Positions 18,559 to 27,599 are shown, counted from the stretch's first letter. The stretch is DNA of 64,000 nt from Clostridia bacterium (GCA_018436095.1 JAHDMJ010000012.1:1-64000); one strand, 5' to 3'. The notes: generated by a model from the sequence alone, not told the origin. Translations and numbers: made by a program.

Positions 18559-18599
18559 TTTGCACCAAGAAGCTGGGTGCAAAGATACTCGGTACCGAG
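18559..18599. promoter_or_regulatory. Candidate MarR operator: two adjacent palindromes
   Basis: TTTGCACC (18559-18566) and GGTGCAAA (18576-18583) form an 8 bp inverted repeat. Five bases on, CTCGGTACCGAG (18588-18599) is a perfect 12 bp palindrome. They sit 20-60 bp upstream of the MarR start, where a repressor would cover the promoter. Confidence 0.5.
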
Positions 18600-18655
18600 G
18601 AATTAATAGCGAGATATATTTTAACCCTAAAATCGACTTTCTGCAACAGGTATTT

Positions 18656-19543
18656 TTATGCATCTGCACTAACTGCCTCTTGCAGTTCCTTTAAGAATTT
18701 TTCTGCCGCCTTAGAAAATACCTGATATTTTTTCCACACAACATACAAATGGGCTTCCAATTGTGGCTCCAGGGGCTTAAAGCATAAGCCGCTGGAGCTT
18801 GTTGTATTTACCAGTTTGTCCAAGCACAGGGCATAGCCAATCCCTTCCTCCACCATGAGAGCGGCATTGTAAATGAGATTATAGGTGGCCACAATATTCA
18901 ACTTTTCAAAACCCTCCCGGAACCAGCCTGATAATTCATTGCCGGCAAGAGCCTGTCTGGAGCAAAGCAGCGGTATGCCCCGCAGGTTTTGCGGACGGAT
19001 GTTAGGCAATGCAGCCAGGGGACTGTCCTTTTTCATCAGCAAGCCCCAGGTGTCTGTGGTGGTCAGTCGCAGATAGTCATACTTCTGAATATTTGCCGAC
19101 CCGATAAGAATGCCGAAATCCAAAAGCCCTTTATCTAAGCGTTCTGTGACATCTTCGGCATTTCCGCTATACAGATGATATTGAATATGGGGATACCTTG
19201 TTTGCAGCTTTTTTGCTAACTTGGCAATCAGCCGCATGCTATCTGTTTCGCCGCTGCCGATATAAATATCTCCGTGAATGGATTCATCGGTATTGCTGAT
19301 TTCCGATTGGGCTTTATCCATCAGATCCAAGATTTCCTGAGCCCGCTTCCGCAGCAGCATTCCCTCTTCCGTGAGGGTGATTCTCCGATTGCCGCGAATC
19401 AGCAGTTGTTTGCCCAACTCTTCTTCTAATTCCATCAGTTGTTTTGAGAGAGTAGGCTGAGTGACATTCAGCACTTTTGCCGCACCTGTAATGCTTTCTT
19501 CCCTTGCCACTGCCAAAAAATAGCGTAAAACCCGAAATTCCAT
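18656..19543 (-). CDS. LysR-family transcriptional regulator
   Basis: A 295-residue LysR regulator with the usual N-terminal helix-turn-helix (FLAVAREESITGAAKVLNVTQPTLSKQLMELEEELGKQLL) and a periplasmic-binding-like effector domain that starts near residue 90 (GDIYIGSGETDSMRLIAKL). Target genes are often divergent; here the next gene on the other strand is the acetyltransferase 774 bp away, with the flavodoxin-like reductase behind it. That pairing is suggestive, since LysR plus flavin reductase is a common arrangement, but not shown. The effector is unknown. Confidence 0.9.
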   Translation of the reverse strand: MEFRVLRYFLAVAREESITGAAKVLNVTQPTLSKQLMELEEELGKQLLIRGNRRITLTEEGMLLRKRAQEILDLMDKAQSEISNTDESIHGDIYIGSGETDSMRLIAKLAKKLQTRYPHIQYHLYSGNAEDVTERLDKGLLDFGILIGSANIQKYDYLRLTTTDTWGLLMKKDSPLAALPNIRPQNLRGIPLLCSRQALAGNELSGWFREGFEKLNIVATYNLIYNAALMVEEGIGYALCLDKLVNTTSSSGLCFKPLEPQLEAHLYVVWKKYQVFSKAAEKFLKELQEAVSADA

Positions 19544-19734
19544 CGTTCACGCCTCCTTTTTTCGATTTGCAGGTTTTGTGTAAACTCCTGCTGCCCTGTT
19601 TTTTGTCTGTTGCTCTTCAACGGCTGTTCCCTGGCTGCCGGCATCAGTGGCCGCTGCTTCCCTAGGTATGGCCAGGGGCAGCGATGCTGGGGCAGCGGGT
19701 AGTGCCGGCAGTGCTCCGGCAGTACCAATGTCAC

Positions 19735-19867
19735 GATTCGGGTGTCAAAAGGTGTGAATCATCAACAGCAGCTATACTACATATGAAGCTTTATCCCAAT
19801 TCAGAGCAGCATATATAGTGTGCTCATTCGCCATAATTCATAAAACATGACTTTTGACACCTAAATC
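19735..19867. mobile_element. MITE-like 133 bp element with terminal inverted repeats
   Basis: The ends GATTCGGGTGTCAAAAG (19735-19751) and CTTTTGACACCTAAATC (19851-19867) are inverted repeats, 15 of 17 matching. A direct repeat ATGTCA flanks it (19728-19733 and 19868-19873), as a target duplication would, with one extra base on the left. No transposase is encoded. The 774 bp gap between LysR and acetyltransferase genes also holds a G-rich tract and B-type motifs. Confidence 0.45.
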
Positions 19868-19926
19868 ATGTCATATAGATAAGAAAAAAGTGGCGAATCC
19901 ATGGGGCCATGAATTCGGCCTGGATT

Positions 19927-19950
19927 GGGGTTAGGTTGGGTTGGGTTGGG
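19927..19950 (+). other. G-quadruplex-like GGGTT repeats
   Basis: The tract reads GGGGTTAGGTTGGGTTGGG and then TTGGG: four G3-4 runs separated by short T-rich loops, resembling telomeric repeats. It can in principle fold as a G-quadruplex on the plus strand. Confidence 0.6.
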
Positions 19951-19970
19951 TTGTGCCCGGCTGCTCCCAA

Positions 19971-20117
19971 AAACGAGGTTGTGTGGTGAGCTTGAACGCT
20001 TCAAGCCTGTTTTACGGCGCTAACTGTTCAAAAATCGAAGTTGTGCGGGTTATTTTCTGCAAATCATTAAAAACTCCCCTATATTCCACCACACAATCTT
20101 GCACAAGTTCGATTTTT
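19971..20117. repeat. B-type dispersed motif copies
   Basis: Three imperfect copies of the ~23 bp motif TGTTCAAAAATCGAGGTTGTGTG: near 19971-19990 and 20023-20050 in direct orientation, and around 20088-20117 inverted. The inverted arm would pair with the direct ones. The same motif is better preserved at 59.2-59.5 kb. Confidence 0.55.
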
Positions 20118-20257
20118 GAAGAGAAAGTCCCGGATAGATGGCAGTTTTCCCAGGTTTCCCGGTTACGCAGGCCAGTATGCCCAGTACAGCTCAGTATGCT
20201 CAGTATAGCCTTTTCAAATATTCCTGTAAACTATGGGAAGGTATTGTTTATAAGTAT

Positions 20258-20286
20258 TTGATATTGATATTGCGCCGCTATATAAT
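20258..20286 (+). promoter_or_regulatory. Promoter for the acetyltransferase-flavodoxin-lipoprotein genes
   Basis: TTGATA (20258-20263) and TATAAT (20281-20286) are separated by 17 bp, 31 bp before the ATG at 20317. Confidence 0.65.
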
Positions 20287-20316
20287 TAGAGAAACGATTG
20301 AAGGAGCACAACAAGA

Positions 20317-20907
20317 ATGAATATAGATGAATTTTTAGACCAGCTCAATCGTGGTCTGGCCGTTACCGGCGGCTCGGAAGCCCATCTCTTTATGCATGAG
20401 GTAAGCCAGGAAGCCCTGCGGATTACGGCAGAGATTAATAATACTTATCGTACTCCGGCGGAGGTGCGCAGCCTCATGTCCCTGCTGATTGGCAAACCTC
20501 TGGACCAATCCTTTGCCATGTTCCCGCCGTTTTACAGCGATTGCGGTAAAAACATTACCATAGGTAAAAATGTGTTTATCAACGGAGGTTGTAAATTTCA
20601 AGACCAAGGCGGCATCATCATCGGAGACGGGGCTTTGATCGGCCATAATGTAGTTCTGGCTACCCTCAACCATGACCCCCTGCCGGAAAGACGAAGTACC
20701 CTGCACCCTGCACCCATCGTGATTGGCAAGAATGTATGGATCGGCTCTAATGCTACCATTCTTCCCGGCGTAACCATTGGAGACGGGGCCATTGTTGCCG
20801 CCGGAGCGGTGGTAACAATGGATGTTGCGGCAAACACCATTGTGGGCGGTGTGCCGGCTAAATTTATTAAAAAAATCCATAGTTCTCAGGAGGAAAATAA
20901 TGAGTAA
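20317..20907 (+). CDS. Hexapeptide-repeat sugar O-acetyltransferase (Maa/LacA-like)
   Basis: A 196-residue left-handed beta-helix acyltransferase. The hexapeptide turns are clear ([64 protein letters not shown]), as is the catalytic-histidine segment LATLNHD. The N-terminal helical part resembles the maltose/galactoside acetyltransferase lead. It would transfer acetyl from acetyl-CoA to a sugar hydroxyl. It overlaps the next gene by 8 nt (ATGAGTAA), so translation is coupled. Confidence 0.88.
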   Translation: MNIDEFLDQLNRGLAVTGGSEAHLFMHEVSQEALRITAEINNTYRTPAEVRSLMSLLIGKPLDQSFAMFPPFYSDCGKNITIGKNVFINGGCKFQDQGGIIIGDGALIGHNVVLATLNHDPLPERRSTLHPAPIVIGKNVWIGSNATILPGVTIGDGAIVAAGAVVTMDVAANTIVGGVPAKFIKKIHSSQEENNE

Positions 20908-21439
20908 AAAAGTTTTGATTATCTCCACCAGCCTCCGCAAGGGCGGCAATTCCGAGACCTTGGCAATAGAGTTTGCAAAAGGTGCAAAAGAGGCAGGGCA
21001 CAGCGTAGAAATGGTTTGCCTCCATGATAAAACCATTGGCTTCTGCACCGGCTGTCTGGTCTGCCAAGAAACGCAACGTTGTGTCATTCATGACGATGCT
21101 GATGTCATCGCCCGGAAAATGCTGACTGCTGAGGTGATCGCCTTTGCCACGCCCATTTATTTTTATGAGATGAGCGGGCAGATGAAAGCTATGCTGGACC
21201 GTTCCAATCCGTTATTTCCTGCCGACTATGCTTTCCGTGACATTTATCTGCTGGCAAGCGCAGCGGAGGAAGAAGAAAGGGCCATGGACGGCGCCATCAA
21301 GGGCCTGCAGGGCTGGATTGATTGCTTTGACAAAACAAGCCTGAAGAGTGTTGTACGGAGCATTGGTGTGACAGATGTTGGCGACATCGAAGGAAATCCG
21401 GCCCTGGGTCAGGCCTATGAGTTAGGAAAAACGCTTTAA
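20900..21439 (+). CDS. NAD(P)H-dependent FMN reductase / flavodoxin-like protein
   Basis: A 179-residue flavodoxin-fold protein. [19 protein letters not shown] is the FMN-phosphate loop (S-x-R-x-x-x-N-S). [19 protein letters not shown] carries a CxxC-x(5)-C cluster typical of iron-sulfur-flavoprotein-like reductases, and [22 protein letters not shown] is the second flavin-binding loop. It probably reduces quinone-like or other small acceptors. AGGAGG precedes the ATG at 20900. Translationally coupled to the acetyltransferase gene. Confidence 0.85.
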   Translation: MSKKVLIISTSLRKGGNSETLAIEFAKGAKEAGHSVEMVCLHDKTIGFCTGCLVCQETQRCVIHDDADVIARKMLTAEVIAFATPIYFYEMSGQMKAMLDRSNPLFPADYAFRDIYLLASAAEEEERAMDGAIKGLQGWIDCFDKTSLKSVVRSIGVTDVGDIEGNPALGQAYELGKTL

Positions 21440-21452
21440 TACCGGAAGGGGG

Positions 21453-22106
21453 TTGAAGAACAAAAATGAAAAAATAATATCGATATTACTTTCTGTCATA
21501 TGGGTGGTTGCTTTGGCCGGCTGTTCAGGCAGTTCCACACCAAATACCCCGCCGCCGGAGCCTGCCGCCAGTACCGCTAAACCTTCCGAGCCGGCCACAG
21601 CACCGGCCACTGAGCCAGCCACCGACCCAGCCACCGAATCGGCCACCGAATCGGCCACCGAATCGGCCACCGAATCGGCCACCGAATCGGCCACCGGCCT
21701 GGCTGCAACGGAACCTCGGGAAGGCAATTCTACGCCTCAGCAAGGTGATTCTATGCCAAGGGTAAATATTAAAATCGGGAGTGATAATTTTACGGCGGTT
21801 CTGCATGATAATGAGTCGGCACGGGCCATTATCCGGGAAATGCCTTTTACCTTAAAAATGGATGATTTTTCATCCCAGGAAAAGGTCGCCGACCTGACTT
21901 TTGATTTGCCCTCCGCCGGGACGGAAATACCTGCCACGATCAATGCCGGAGATATCTATCTTTGGTCAGGCAACAGCCTGGTGCTGTTTTACACCTCATT
22001 TTCAAACTCTTACCGCTACGTTCCCGTTGGATACATTACTGACGTCGCCGGACTGACGGATGCTCTCGGCAGCGGCAGCGTTGAGGTCACCTTCAGCATA
22101 GAGTGA
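21453..22106 (+). CDS. Lipoprotein with SATE tandem repeats
   Basis: A secreted lipoprotein of about 217 residues: signal peptide IISILLSVIWVVALAGC with lipobox LAGC, then a Pro/Thr/Ala/Glu linker containing five perfect 12 bp repeats (GCCACCGAATCG, 21630-21689) encoding ESAT, then a compact domain of ~120 residues that ends in a beta-rich segment (AGDIYLWSGNSLVLFYTSF, LGSGSVEVTFSIE). This domain resembles cyclophilin-like DUF4430/DUF4440-type folds only loosely. The start is uncertain: TTG at 21453 abuts GGAAGGGGG, while a better placed ATG at 21466 is out of frame by one A in a run of six. Function unknown. Confidence 0.75.
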   Translation: MKNKNEKIISILLSVIWVVALAGCSGSSTPNTPPPEPAASTAKPSEPATAPATEPATDPATESATESATESATESATESATGLAATEPREGNSTPQQGDSMPRVNIKIGSDNFTAVLHDNESARAIIREMPFTLKMDDFSSQEKVADLTFDLPSAGTEIPATINAGDIYLWSGNSLVLFYTSFSNSYRYVPVGYITDVAGLTDALGSGSVEVTFSIE

Positions 22107-22185
22107 GTCAGAATACAGGGTACTGCCGCATAGCGGTTTGAAGGCCAGCACAGCAACGGTGCGGCAGTGGTCCCATGGATCCCTT

Positions 22186-22494
22186 GCTCAAAACTGCAAG
22201 TTTGTCGCTGGCCGGCTTGGAAAATGAGCAAAATTGCAGGTTTGTCATCGTTCGCATAGGCTAACTGTGCAAAATTGCAGGTTTAAAGTGTCCGAACAAC
22301 GCTTTTAAGATAAGAGTAGCTGATTTTTTTCCTATATCTAGTGTTGTGGGAGGAAAGCAAACCATATTCTGTTGGGACAACACACTTTAATCTTAAAATT
22401 ATGCTCAAAAATGGCCGGAACGGCGGTTACAAACTTGCAATTTTGCACAGTTAGCCTCGGCAAATGGCGACAAACTTGCAATTTTGAGCAAACT
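22186..22494. repeat. A-type palindromic element, copy 1
   Basis: Three direct copies of the motif GCAAAATTGCAGGTTTGT (22186-22205, 22225-22245, 22266-22285) lead into a ~115 bp core, then two inverted copies follow (22429-22454, 22470-22494). The core starts and ends with TTAAAGTG / CACTTTAA and matches, in reverse orientation, the core at about 59645-59750 at roughly 85% identity. The remainder of the 22107-22623 gap shows no gene. Confidence 0.75.
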
Positions 22495-22623
22495 GCCCCT
22501 AAGCGCCGGTAATGCACCATGAAGCCGGATAAATCGAACAAGCTTAGCAGACCGCAACCGGCTCGATGCCGCCCCGTGCTGCTTCATATTGCTTCATGTT
22601 AATGCCGCTGTCCGGACCCACCG

Positions 22624-22671
22624 AAAAAAGACCGGGGATTGTCTCGTTTGAGGACAGTCCCTGGTCTTTTG
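22624..22671 (-). terminator. Terminator of the chemoreceptor transcript
   Basis: AGACCGGGGATTGTC and GACAGTCCCTGGTCT pair at 13 of 15 positions around an 8 nt loop, followed on the minus strand by TTTTTT. It lies 130 bp past the annotated stop, but immediately after the stop of the in-frame tail discussed with the chemoreceptor. Confidence 0.8.
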
Positions 22672-22715
22672 TCAAATCAGCGGTTTCCAAAAAAAATTCT
22701 TTTCCGACGGCACCT

Positions 22716-22787
22716 GCGCGGGCGACTGCACGGGCGACTGCACGGGCGACTGCGAGAACGACTGCACGGGCGACTGCGCGGGCGGTC
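22716..22787. repeat. Six 12 bp tandem repeats after the chemoreceptor stop
   Basis: Units follow GCACGGGCGACT with small variations. Read on the minus strand in the chemoreceptor frame, they encode (Q-S-P-V) repeats. Confidence 0.8.
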
Positions 22788-22800
22788 TCTGCTGCGGCAT

Positions 22801-24801
22801 TTAGTGCAAGGATGCTCGGACGGATTTACCCTTTTCTTGCGTGGCCGTATCCAGCTTGAATTTCTCAACCTCGCCCTGCAATGTGGCGGCTTGTGCCGAC
22901 ATTTCTTCGCTGGCGGCGGAGTTTTCTTCGGCAGTGGCGGCATTGGTCTGAATTACGGCGGAGACTTGGGAGAGGCCTTGCCTGATTTGGGCAATTGCTC
23001 CGGCCTGTTCGGCTGAGGATTGGTTGATCTTTTTGAGGCTTGCGTTTACCTTAGCGTTGATTGCTCCAACATCCTGAAGAATCTGTGCTGTTTGAGCGGT
23101 CATTTCCGTACCCTTTGCCACGTTGGACACAGAGGCCTGGATGAGCTCTCCCGTCTGTTTGGCGGCTTCAGCAGACTTGGCCGCAAGGTTGCGGACTTCA
23201 TCAGCCACGACGGCAAAGCCTTTGCCGGCAGCTCCGGCCCGGGCCGATTCAATGGAGGCGTTCAATGCTAAAATATTGGTTTGGAAGGCGATGTCTTCAA
23301 TGGTTTTTGTGATGTTGGCAATCCGGCCGGAAGAGGAGGCTATCTCTGTCATTGCTCCGGTGAGCTGCTCCATCTGTTCGATTCCCGTATTGAAGCTGTC
23401 CTCGGCCTGGTTGAAATAGCCTACTGCTGTGTCCACAGTTTCCGAATTTTCCGCCGCTTGTGCCGAGATGCTCTCCACGGAGCCATTCAATTTCTCAATG
23501 GAGGCCGCCTGCTCTGAGGAACCCGCTGCCAGTTCCTGAGCTCCGCTTGCCACCAGAGCAGCGCCGGAGCTGACCTGATTGGCTGCCGAATTGATCACCA
23601 GCAATGTCTGATTAAGAGAGGAGGAGATCTTGTATAGAGAAGATTTGATGGGAGCAAAGTCGCCCATATATTCCACGGCGCTTTTGGCCGTGAAATCATT
23701 TTCCGACATGGAGGAAAGGACGTAGGAAATATCCGAAATATAAGCCTTGAGCTGTGATACCATCTGAGCCATGGCGCCGGTCAGCATGGCGATTTCGTCC
23801 TTTTTGCCGGCGGCGGCGCTGATATCCACATCCAGGTGCCCCCGGGCCAGCTTGTGGGATACCTCCGTCAGCATAGCCATGGGTTTTTTAATATTCCTAT
23901 TTACGAAACCCATCAGAAGAAAAGCGCAGATTGCAATAATCGCCAGGGAGGTTAAACTCAAGTGCAGAATGGTAGCCCTTGTTGCTTTTGTCAAATCTTC
24001 TTTTGACAGCCCTACGAAAATTGAGCCGACAATTTTGCCCTCAGCGTCCAATAGCGGGTCGTATTTGGTAATATAGGCTTGGCCGGAAATATTGGCGTCG
24101 CCGGCATAAGGCTGTCCCTCTTCCAAAACGGTCTTTGCGATGGTTTCGTCAAGCTGGGTTCCAATCATCCGCTGGCCGTTTTCCATAATTGTGCTGGAAA
24201 TTGCTTCAGTTCCCGAGAATATGCTCAGTTCGGTATGGTGCAGGGCCTTCAGATCATCGATAACAGCCGGATTTTCAAAGGTGTAGCCGGTGACGACGGT
24301 TCCGATGATTTGACCGTTTTCATTGCGGATGGGCGCACCTGTGCGGCAGGAGAGCTTGACTAAAGCCCCGGGCTCCAATGTGGTCAGAATATTCCCCTTA
24401 AGAGCCTGCTGGACGTTGGATTGCTTCAGGATGTTGTCGCCAAATTTGGCCGGTTCATGCTGGCGGATTATGATATTGCCCTCCGTATCCGTAATACTGA
24501 TGGTATCCGCTTTTAAATATTGATTCAGGTCGTCGAGAGCATTTTTTATCTGGTTGAAGTTCTTATTAGACATGGCGTTTATCAAAGGATAGCTTTGAGA
24601 AATGGCAACCGCATTTTGCTGGGAACGCTCAAGCATCTGCTGAACATGTTCTTTTAAATCATCGGAAGCTGAATTGACCCGCTCATAGCCTACGCTATTG
24701 TTATAAGAGGCATTTTCGACTATGCTTACTGCTGCGGTGATCAGCACTGAAGCAATAATGATGGCAATGGCAAAGGCAGGTATTTTTATGCTTAGTTTCA
24801 T
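22801..24801 (-). CDS. Methyl-accepting chemotaxis protein
   Basis: A 666-residue transmembrane chemoreceptor. TM1 (FAIAIIIASVLITAAVSIV) leads to a periplasmic/extracellular Cache-type sensor (residues ~35-275, with DLNQYLKADTISITDTEGNIIIRQHEPAKFG), then TM2 (LTSLAIIAICAFLLMGFV), a HAMP domain (IKKPMAMLTEVSHKLARGHLDVDIS) and the signalling hairpin NILALNASIESARAGAAGKGFAVVADEVRNLA. No chemotaxis genes are adjacent. After the TAA at 22801 the same frame stays open for 42 codons: Q-S-P-V repeats ending EKNFFWKPLI and a TGA at 22672, just before the terminator. The present stop may thus truncate a longer tail. Confidence 0.93.
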   Translation of the reverse strand: MKLSIKIPAFAIAIIIASVLITAAVSIVENASYNNSVGYERVNSASDDLKEHVQQMLERSQQNAVAISQSYPLINAMSNKNFNQIKNALDDLNQYLKADTISITDTEGNIIIRQHEPAKFGDNILKQSNVQQALKGNILTTLEPGALVKLSCRTGAPIRNENGQIIGTVVTGYTFENPAVIDDLKALHHTELSIFSGTEAISSTIMENGQRMIGTQLDETIAKTVLEEGQPYAGDANISGQAYITKYDPLLDAEGKIVGSIFVGLSKEDLTKATRATILHLSLTSLAIIAICAFLLMGFVNRNIKKPMAMLTEVSHKLARGHLDVDISAAAGKKDEIAMLTGAMAQMVSQLKAYISDISYVLSSMSENDFTAKSAVEYMGDFAPIKSSLYKISSSLNQTLLVINSAANQVSSGAALVASGAQELAAGSSEQAASIEKLNGSVESISAQAAENSETVDTAVGYFNQAEDSFNTGIEQMEQLTGAMTEIASSSGRIANITKTIEDIAFQTNILALNASIESARAGAAGKGFAVVADEVRNLAAKSAEAAKQTGELIQASVSNVAKGTEMTAQTAQILQDVGAINAKVNASLKKINQSSAEQAGAIAQIRQGLSQVSAVIQTNAATAEENSAASEEMSAQAATLQGEVEKFKLDTATQEKGKSVRASLH

Positions 24802-24891
24802 TGTGAATTCCTCTCCCTCAGTTCCAAATTATCAAACCAGTTTTTCATTTTCAGCCCTCCAAGTATTCATATATGAAACATAAAAAATCCA

Positions 24892-24923
24892 CCGTATGCA
24901 ATCATACAGCGGATTGTTTTTTT
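24892..24923 (-). terminator. Terminator after the MalT-like regulator
   Basis: An imperfect stem (AATCC-CCGTATG against CATAC-GC-GGATT) is flanked by A6 on one side and T7 on the other. It may serve the regulator on the minus strand and insulate the chemoreceptor promoter. Confidence 0.6.
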
Positions 24924-24970
24924 GCGTATACTTAATTATTAAGTATTTTAGGGTTTTCTGTATAATTTAA

Positions 24971-27490
24971 TTAAAAATCTTTGTAGATCAGGTCGTTTTT
25001 TGAGTGAATTTCCAGCTTGCCATATATGTTTCTAAGGATCGTATTGACGGTTTTTTCCGATATATACAACTTTGCCGCCATCTCCTTTGCGCTCATTCTG
25101 TCTCTGGCAAGCAGGGCTACTTCCCTCTCCCGGGGCGTCAGAGAGGATTTTTGCTGGAGCAGAGCCTTTTTGATCACGCTGCTGCCCTTTGCCTGACGTC
25201 TATAGAGTGCAAGTAAAGCGGCAAACCCGGTGGAATTGCTTTGCCCGGCAGGCAGTGTTTCTTCGCTAAAACTGCGGGGATTTAAAGAGGAAAGCAGACC
25301 TTCTATAGATTCGTGTTCGGTGAAGGGCAGATAAATCTGATCCGGCAGAGCAATGTCCAGGGCTTCTTTTAGATACCGGCCGGCTTCCAAATGATTGCCG
25401 TTGCTATGCTTTGCAACCGCAATGAAGATGAGATAGTACATCTGCGGCATCATATATTTGATTTTGGCGTCCGGATTCCGAAGGGCATCTAAGGCAAGCT
25501 GGCTGACGGCATACAACTCATTGTAACGCCTGTCGATGAGCAGCAGCTTGAAATACAGGATCTCCGCAAAGGGAAGGGCCGGGACATACAGTGATTTTTG
25601 GATGCTCTCTATGTCATAAAGCCATGGTGCAACATAATCCTTGATTCCCAGCAGGAGGCTGATAATCGACAGACACATATCCGCCATACGGCCTGTGGTA
25701 AGCTCCGAATGATCTGCTGCATAACTCTGGATTTTTTTCAGGACGGCGGAGAAATTTTCCGCATCGCCCCGCAGGATAAAAATTCTGGCCAGGCAGAGCT
25801 CGGCATAAATAGAGATACTGGCCTGCCGGTAAGTACGGGCTTCATAAATGGCTTTATGGCAACAAATTTCCGCCTCGTTATCATCTCCCCGCAGCAGCAT
25901 GGCTTCTGCCCGAATAAGGTGGCTGAGGCCGGCGCCCTGTCCCCGGCTGAATTTACGGTAGAAGGGTTTCAGCTCATCGGCGGTATCCAGCATTTCGTCC
26001 AGCTTACCGGATTCCCGCCAAAACATGCCAAAAGCCGTAGGAAATACAGAAAACCAGGGCATGCTGTTTTCGACGGTATCCGGGGAGTCCCCTAAAACCT
26101 CACTGGCCGCCGCGTATCCTTCCCGCATTTTAGCCAAGTCATTGAATTTGCCGAGGGATTCCAGCAAGATGAGTTCAGCGGTTAATCTTTTCCTTTCAGC
26201 CTGGGGCAAATCTCCTTTTTCCCGGATCAGCAGGCCCAGCAGCGTGCACAGCTTTTCGTATAATCCGTATTGTCCGTTGAGCAGCGCATAATGGGCAAAG
26301 ACAAGGGTGGCGGCCGGGTATTGGCATAGCACCTCTTCGGGGCATTCCCGGACAATAGCCACGAAAAGCTCTTCCTCACAGTTTTCTTTTTGTGTGTCTA
26401 AATATTGGCAGGTAAAGGGCAAGGAGAAGATCGCTTCAAAATTTCTGATCTGATAGAAATATTTTGCAGCCAGGCAGTACTGTTCTGCAGCGGCGCAGGC
26501 TCTGCCGGCTTTATAAAATATTTGGTTTTGGTATTCTTTTGGCTGATGGCAATAAAACCGGTTGCGCAGATAATCCAGTAAGATACCGTGTATGATAAAA
26601 AGGCGTTTGTCCGGCAGAAACCGGATGAAATCGCTGTTTTTCAGTTCGGCTTCAATACCGCCGGGTAAAATTTGATCATCCAGCATTGCGGCTGCCTGAT
26701 GGGCCGTAAAGCTGTCAAAGACCGACACCATTAGCAGGAAGTCTTTTTCTTCAGGCAGCAGCCGGCTCCAAACAGCCCTTTCCACCAATTGTTCAATGCC
26801 TGTCGAAAAGACAAAGGAGCCGGTTTCTTTATAGTTGATCATCTGCAGGCGGACCGCAGATATCCAGCCTTCCGTACACCGGAAGATGCTATCCAGCGCG
26901 TTTGCGGTGAGCCGCAGGCCCTCCATGCGAAACAGGCTGGAGATGCCCGCCTTGTCAAAGAAGAGGGAGGAGGCGTCAACCTTATGAATGTTGTTGTTAT
27001 GTACGGAGAGGGGCTGCCGGTAATTCAATTGCTGCGTAATAAATATGATGTGCAGGTCCGGGTTTTCGTGCATGGAAAAAACGCTGATCAGTTCACGGTG
27101 CATGTCGAAGTTGATCAACTGGTAGTTGTCGATGATTAAAAAGGTTTTTCCCCGGCACTTCAGGCTTTTCAGATAGCCGGCTACATAGGAAAGCGTTTCT
27201 TTTGTGGGCGCTTTCAGATTTTTCATGCCGTCGGAAATTGCGGCGTTTATTGTGGCAAAGAGTCCGCAGATTCCGTTCCAGGCCACAGGGGCGGCTTCTC
27301 CCAGGCAAGTATACCATTGGCAGACTGCCTGGGGATACTCGCTTCGCAGATATTCCCTGATGGCCGTGGTTTTTCCGAAGCCGCTGGGCGCCTCGACAAC
27401 GGTTAGAGGATATTGTGATATTTGGCTAAGGGCAGCCTTGAGTTTAGCCGAAAAATAATATTTTTGCCGTCTGTTTGTCGTTTGGCGCAT
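24971..27490 (-). CDS. LuxR-family ATP-binding regulator, MalT-type (LAL)
   Basis: An 839-residue regulator of the large ATP-binding LuxR type. It has an N-terminal STAND ATPase with P-loop APSGFGKTTAIREYL and Walker B FLIIDNYQLI, a middle of helical TPR-like repeats (residues ~330-700), and a C-terminal LuxR helix-turn-helix (LTPREREVALLARDRMSAKEMAAKLYISEKTVNTILRNIYGKL). Such proteins sense a small ligand through the TPR region. It follows the DUF1576-like membrane protein gene by 109 bp on the same strand and precedes the chemoreceptor; control of either is plausible, not shown. Confidence 0.88.
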   Translation of the reverse strand: MRQTTNRRQKYYFSAKLKAALSQISQYPLTVVEAPSGFGKTTAIREYLRSEYPQAVCQWYTCLGEAAPVAWNGICGLFATINAAISDGMKNLKAPTKETLSYVAGYLKSLKCRGKTFLIIDNYQLINFDMHRELISVFSMHENPDLHIIFITQQLNYRQPLSVHNNNIHKVDASSLFFDKAGISSLFRMEGLRLTANALDSIFRCTEGWISAVRLQMINYKETGSFVFSTGIEQLVERAVWSRLLPEEKDFLLMVSVFDSFTAHQAAAMLDDQILPGGIEAELKNSDFIRFLPDKRLFIIHGILLDYLRNRFYCHQPKEYQNQIFYKAGRACAAAEQYCLAAKYFYQIRNFEAIFSLPFTCQYLDTQKENCEEELFVAIVRECPEEVLCQYPAATLVFAHYALLNGQYGLYEKLCTLLGLLIREKGDLPQAERKRLTAELILLESLGKFNDLAKMREGYAAASEVLGDSPDTVENSMPWFSVFPTAFGMFWRESGKLDEMLDTADELKPFYRKFSRGQGAGLSHLIRAEAMLLRGDDNEAEICCHKAIYEARTYRQASISIYAELCLARIFILRGDAENFSAVLKKIQSYAADHSELTTGRMADMCLSIISLLLGIKDYVAPWLYDIESIQKSLYVPALPFAEILYFKLLLIDRRYNELYAVSQLALDALRNPDAKIKYMMPQMYYLIFIAVAKHSNGNHLEAGRYLKEALDIALPDQIYLPFTEHESIEGLLSSLNPRSFSEETLPAGQSNSTGFAALLALYRRQAKGSSVIKKALLQQKSSLTPREREVALLARDRMSAKEMAAKLYISEKTVNTILRNIYGKLEIHSKNDLIYKDF

Positions 27491-27599
27491 TGTGCTTCCT
27501 CTAATCTGGCAGGCCTGTCGATTATTGGCCTATTTTACCATAAGATATGAGGCGACACAACGAGCAAAGGCACGCGCAACGGCATAAACCCACAACCAA

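Noticed and set aside
22716-22787. 12 bp repeats as transcription-factor iterons
   Set aside because: They lie in the 3' part of a transcript, just before its terminator, in frame with the upstream gene; a decayed coding tail fits better.
22566-22859. Plus-strand frame with Ala-Arg-Ala-Thr repeats
   Set aside because: It is the reverse reading of the 12 bp repeats after the chemoreceptor and of the receptor's 3' end; no start signal supports it.
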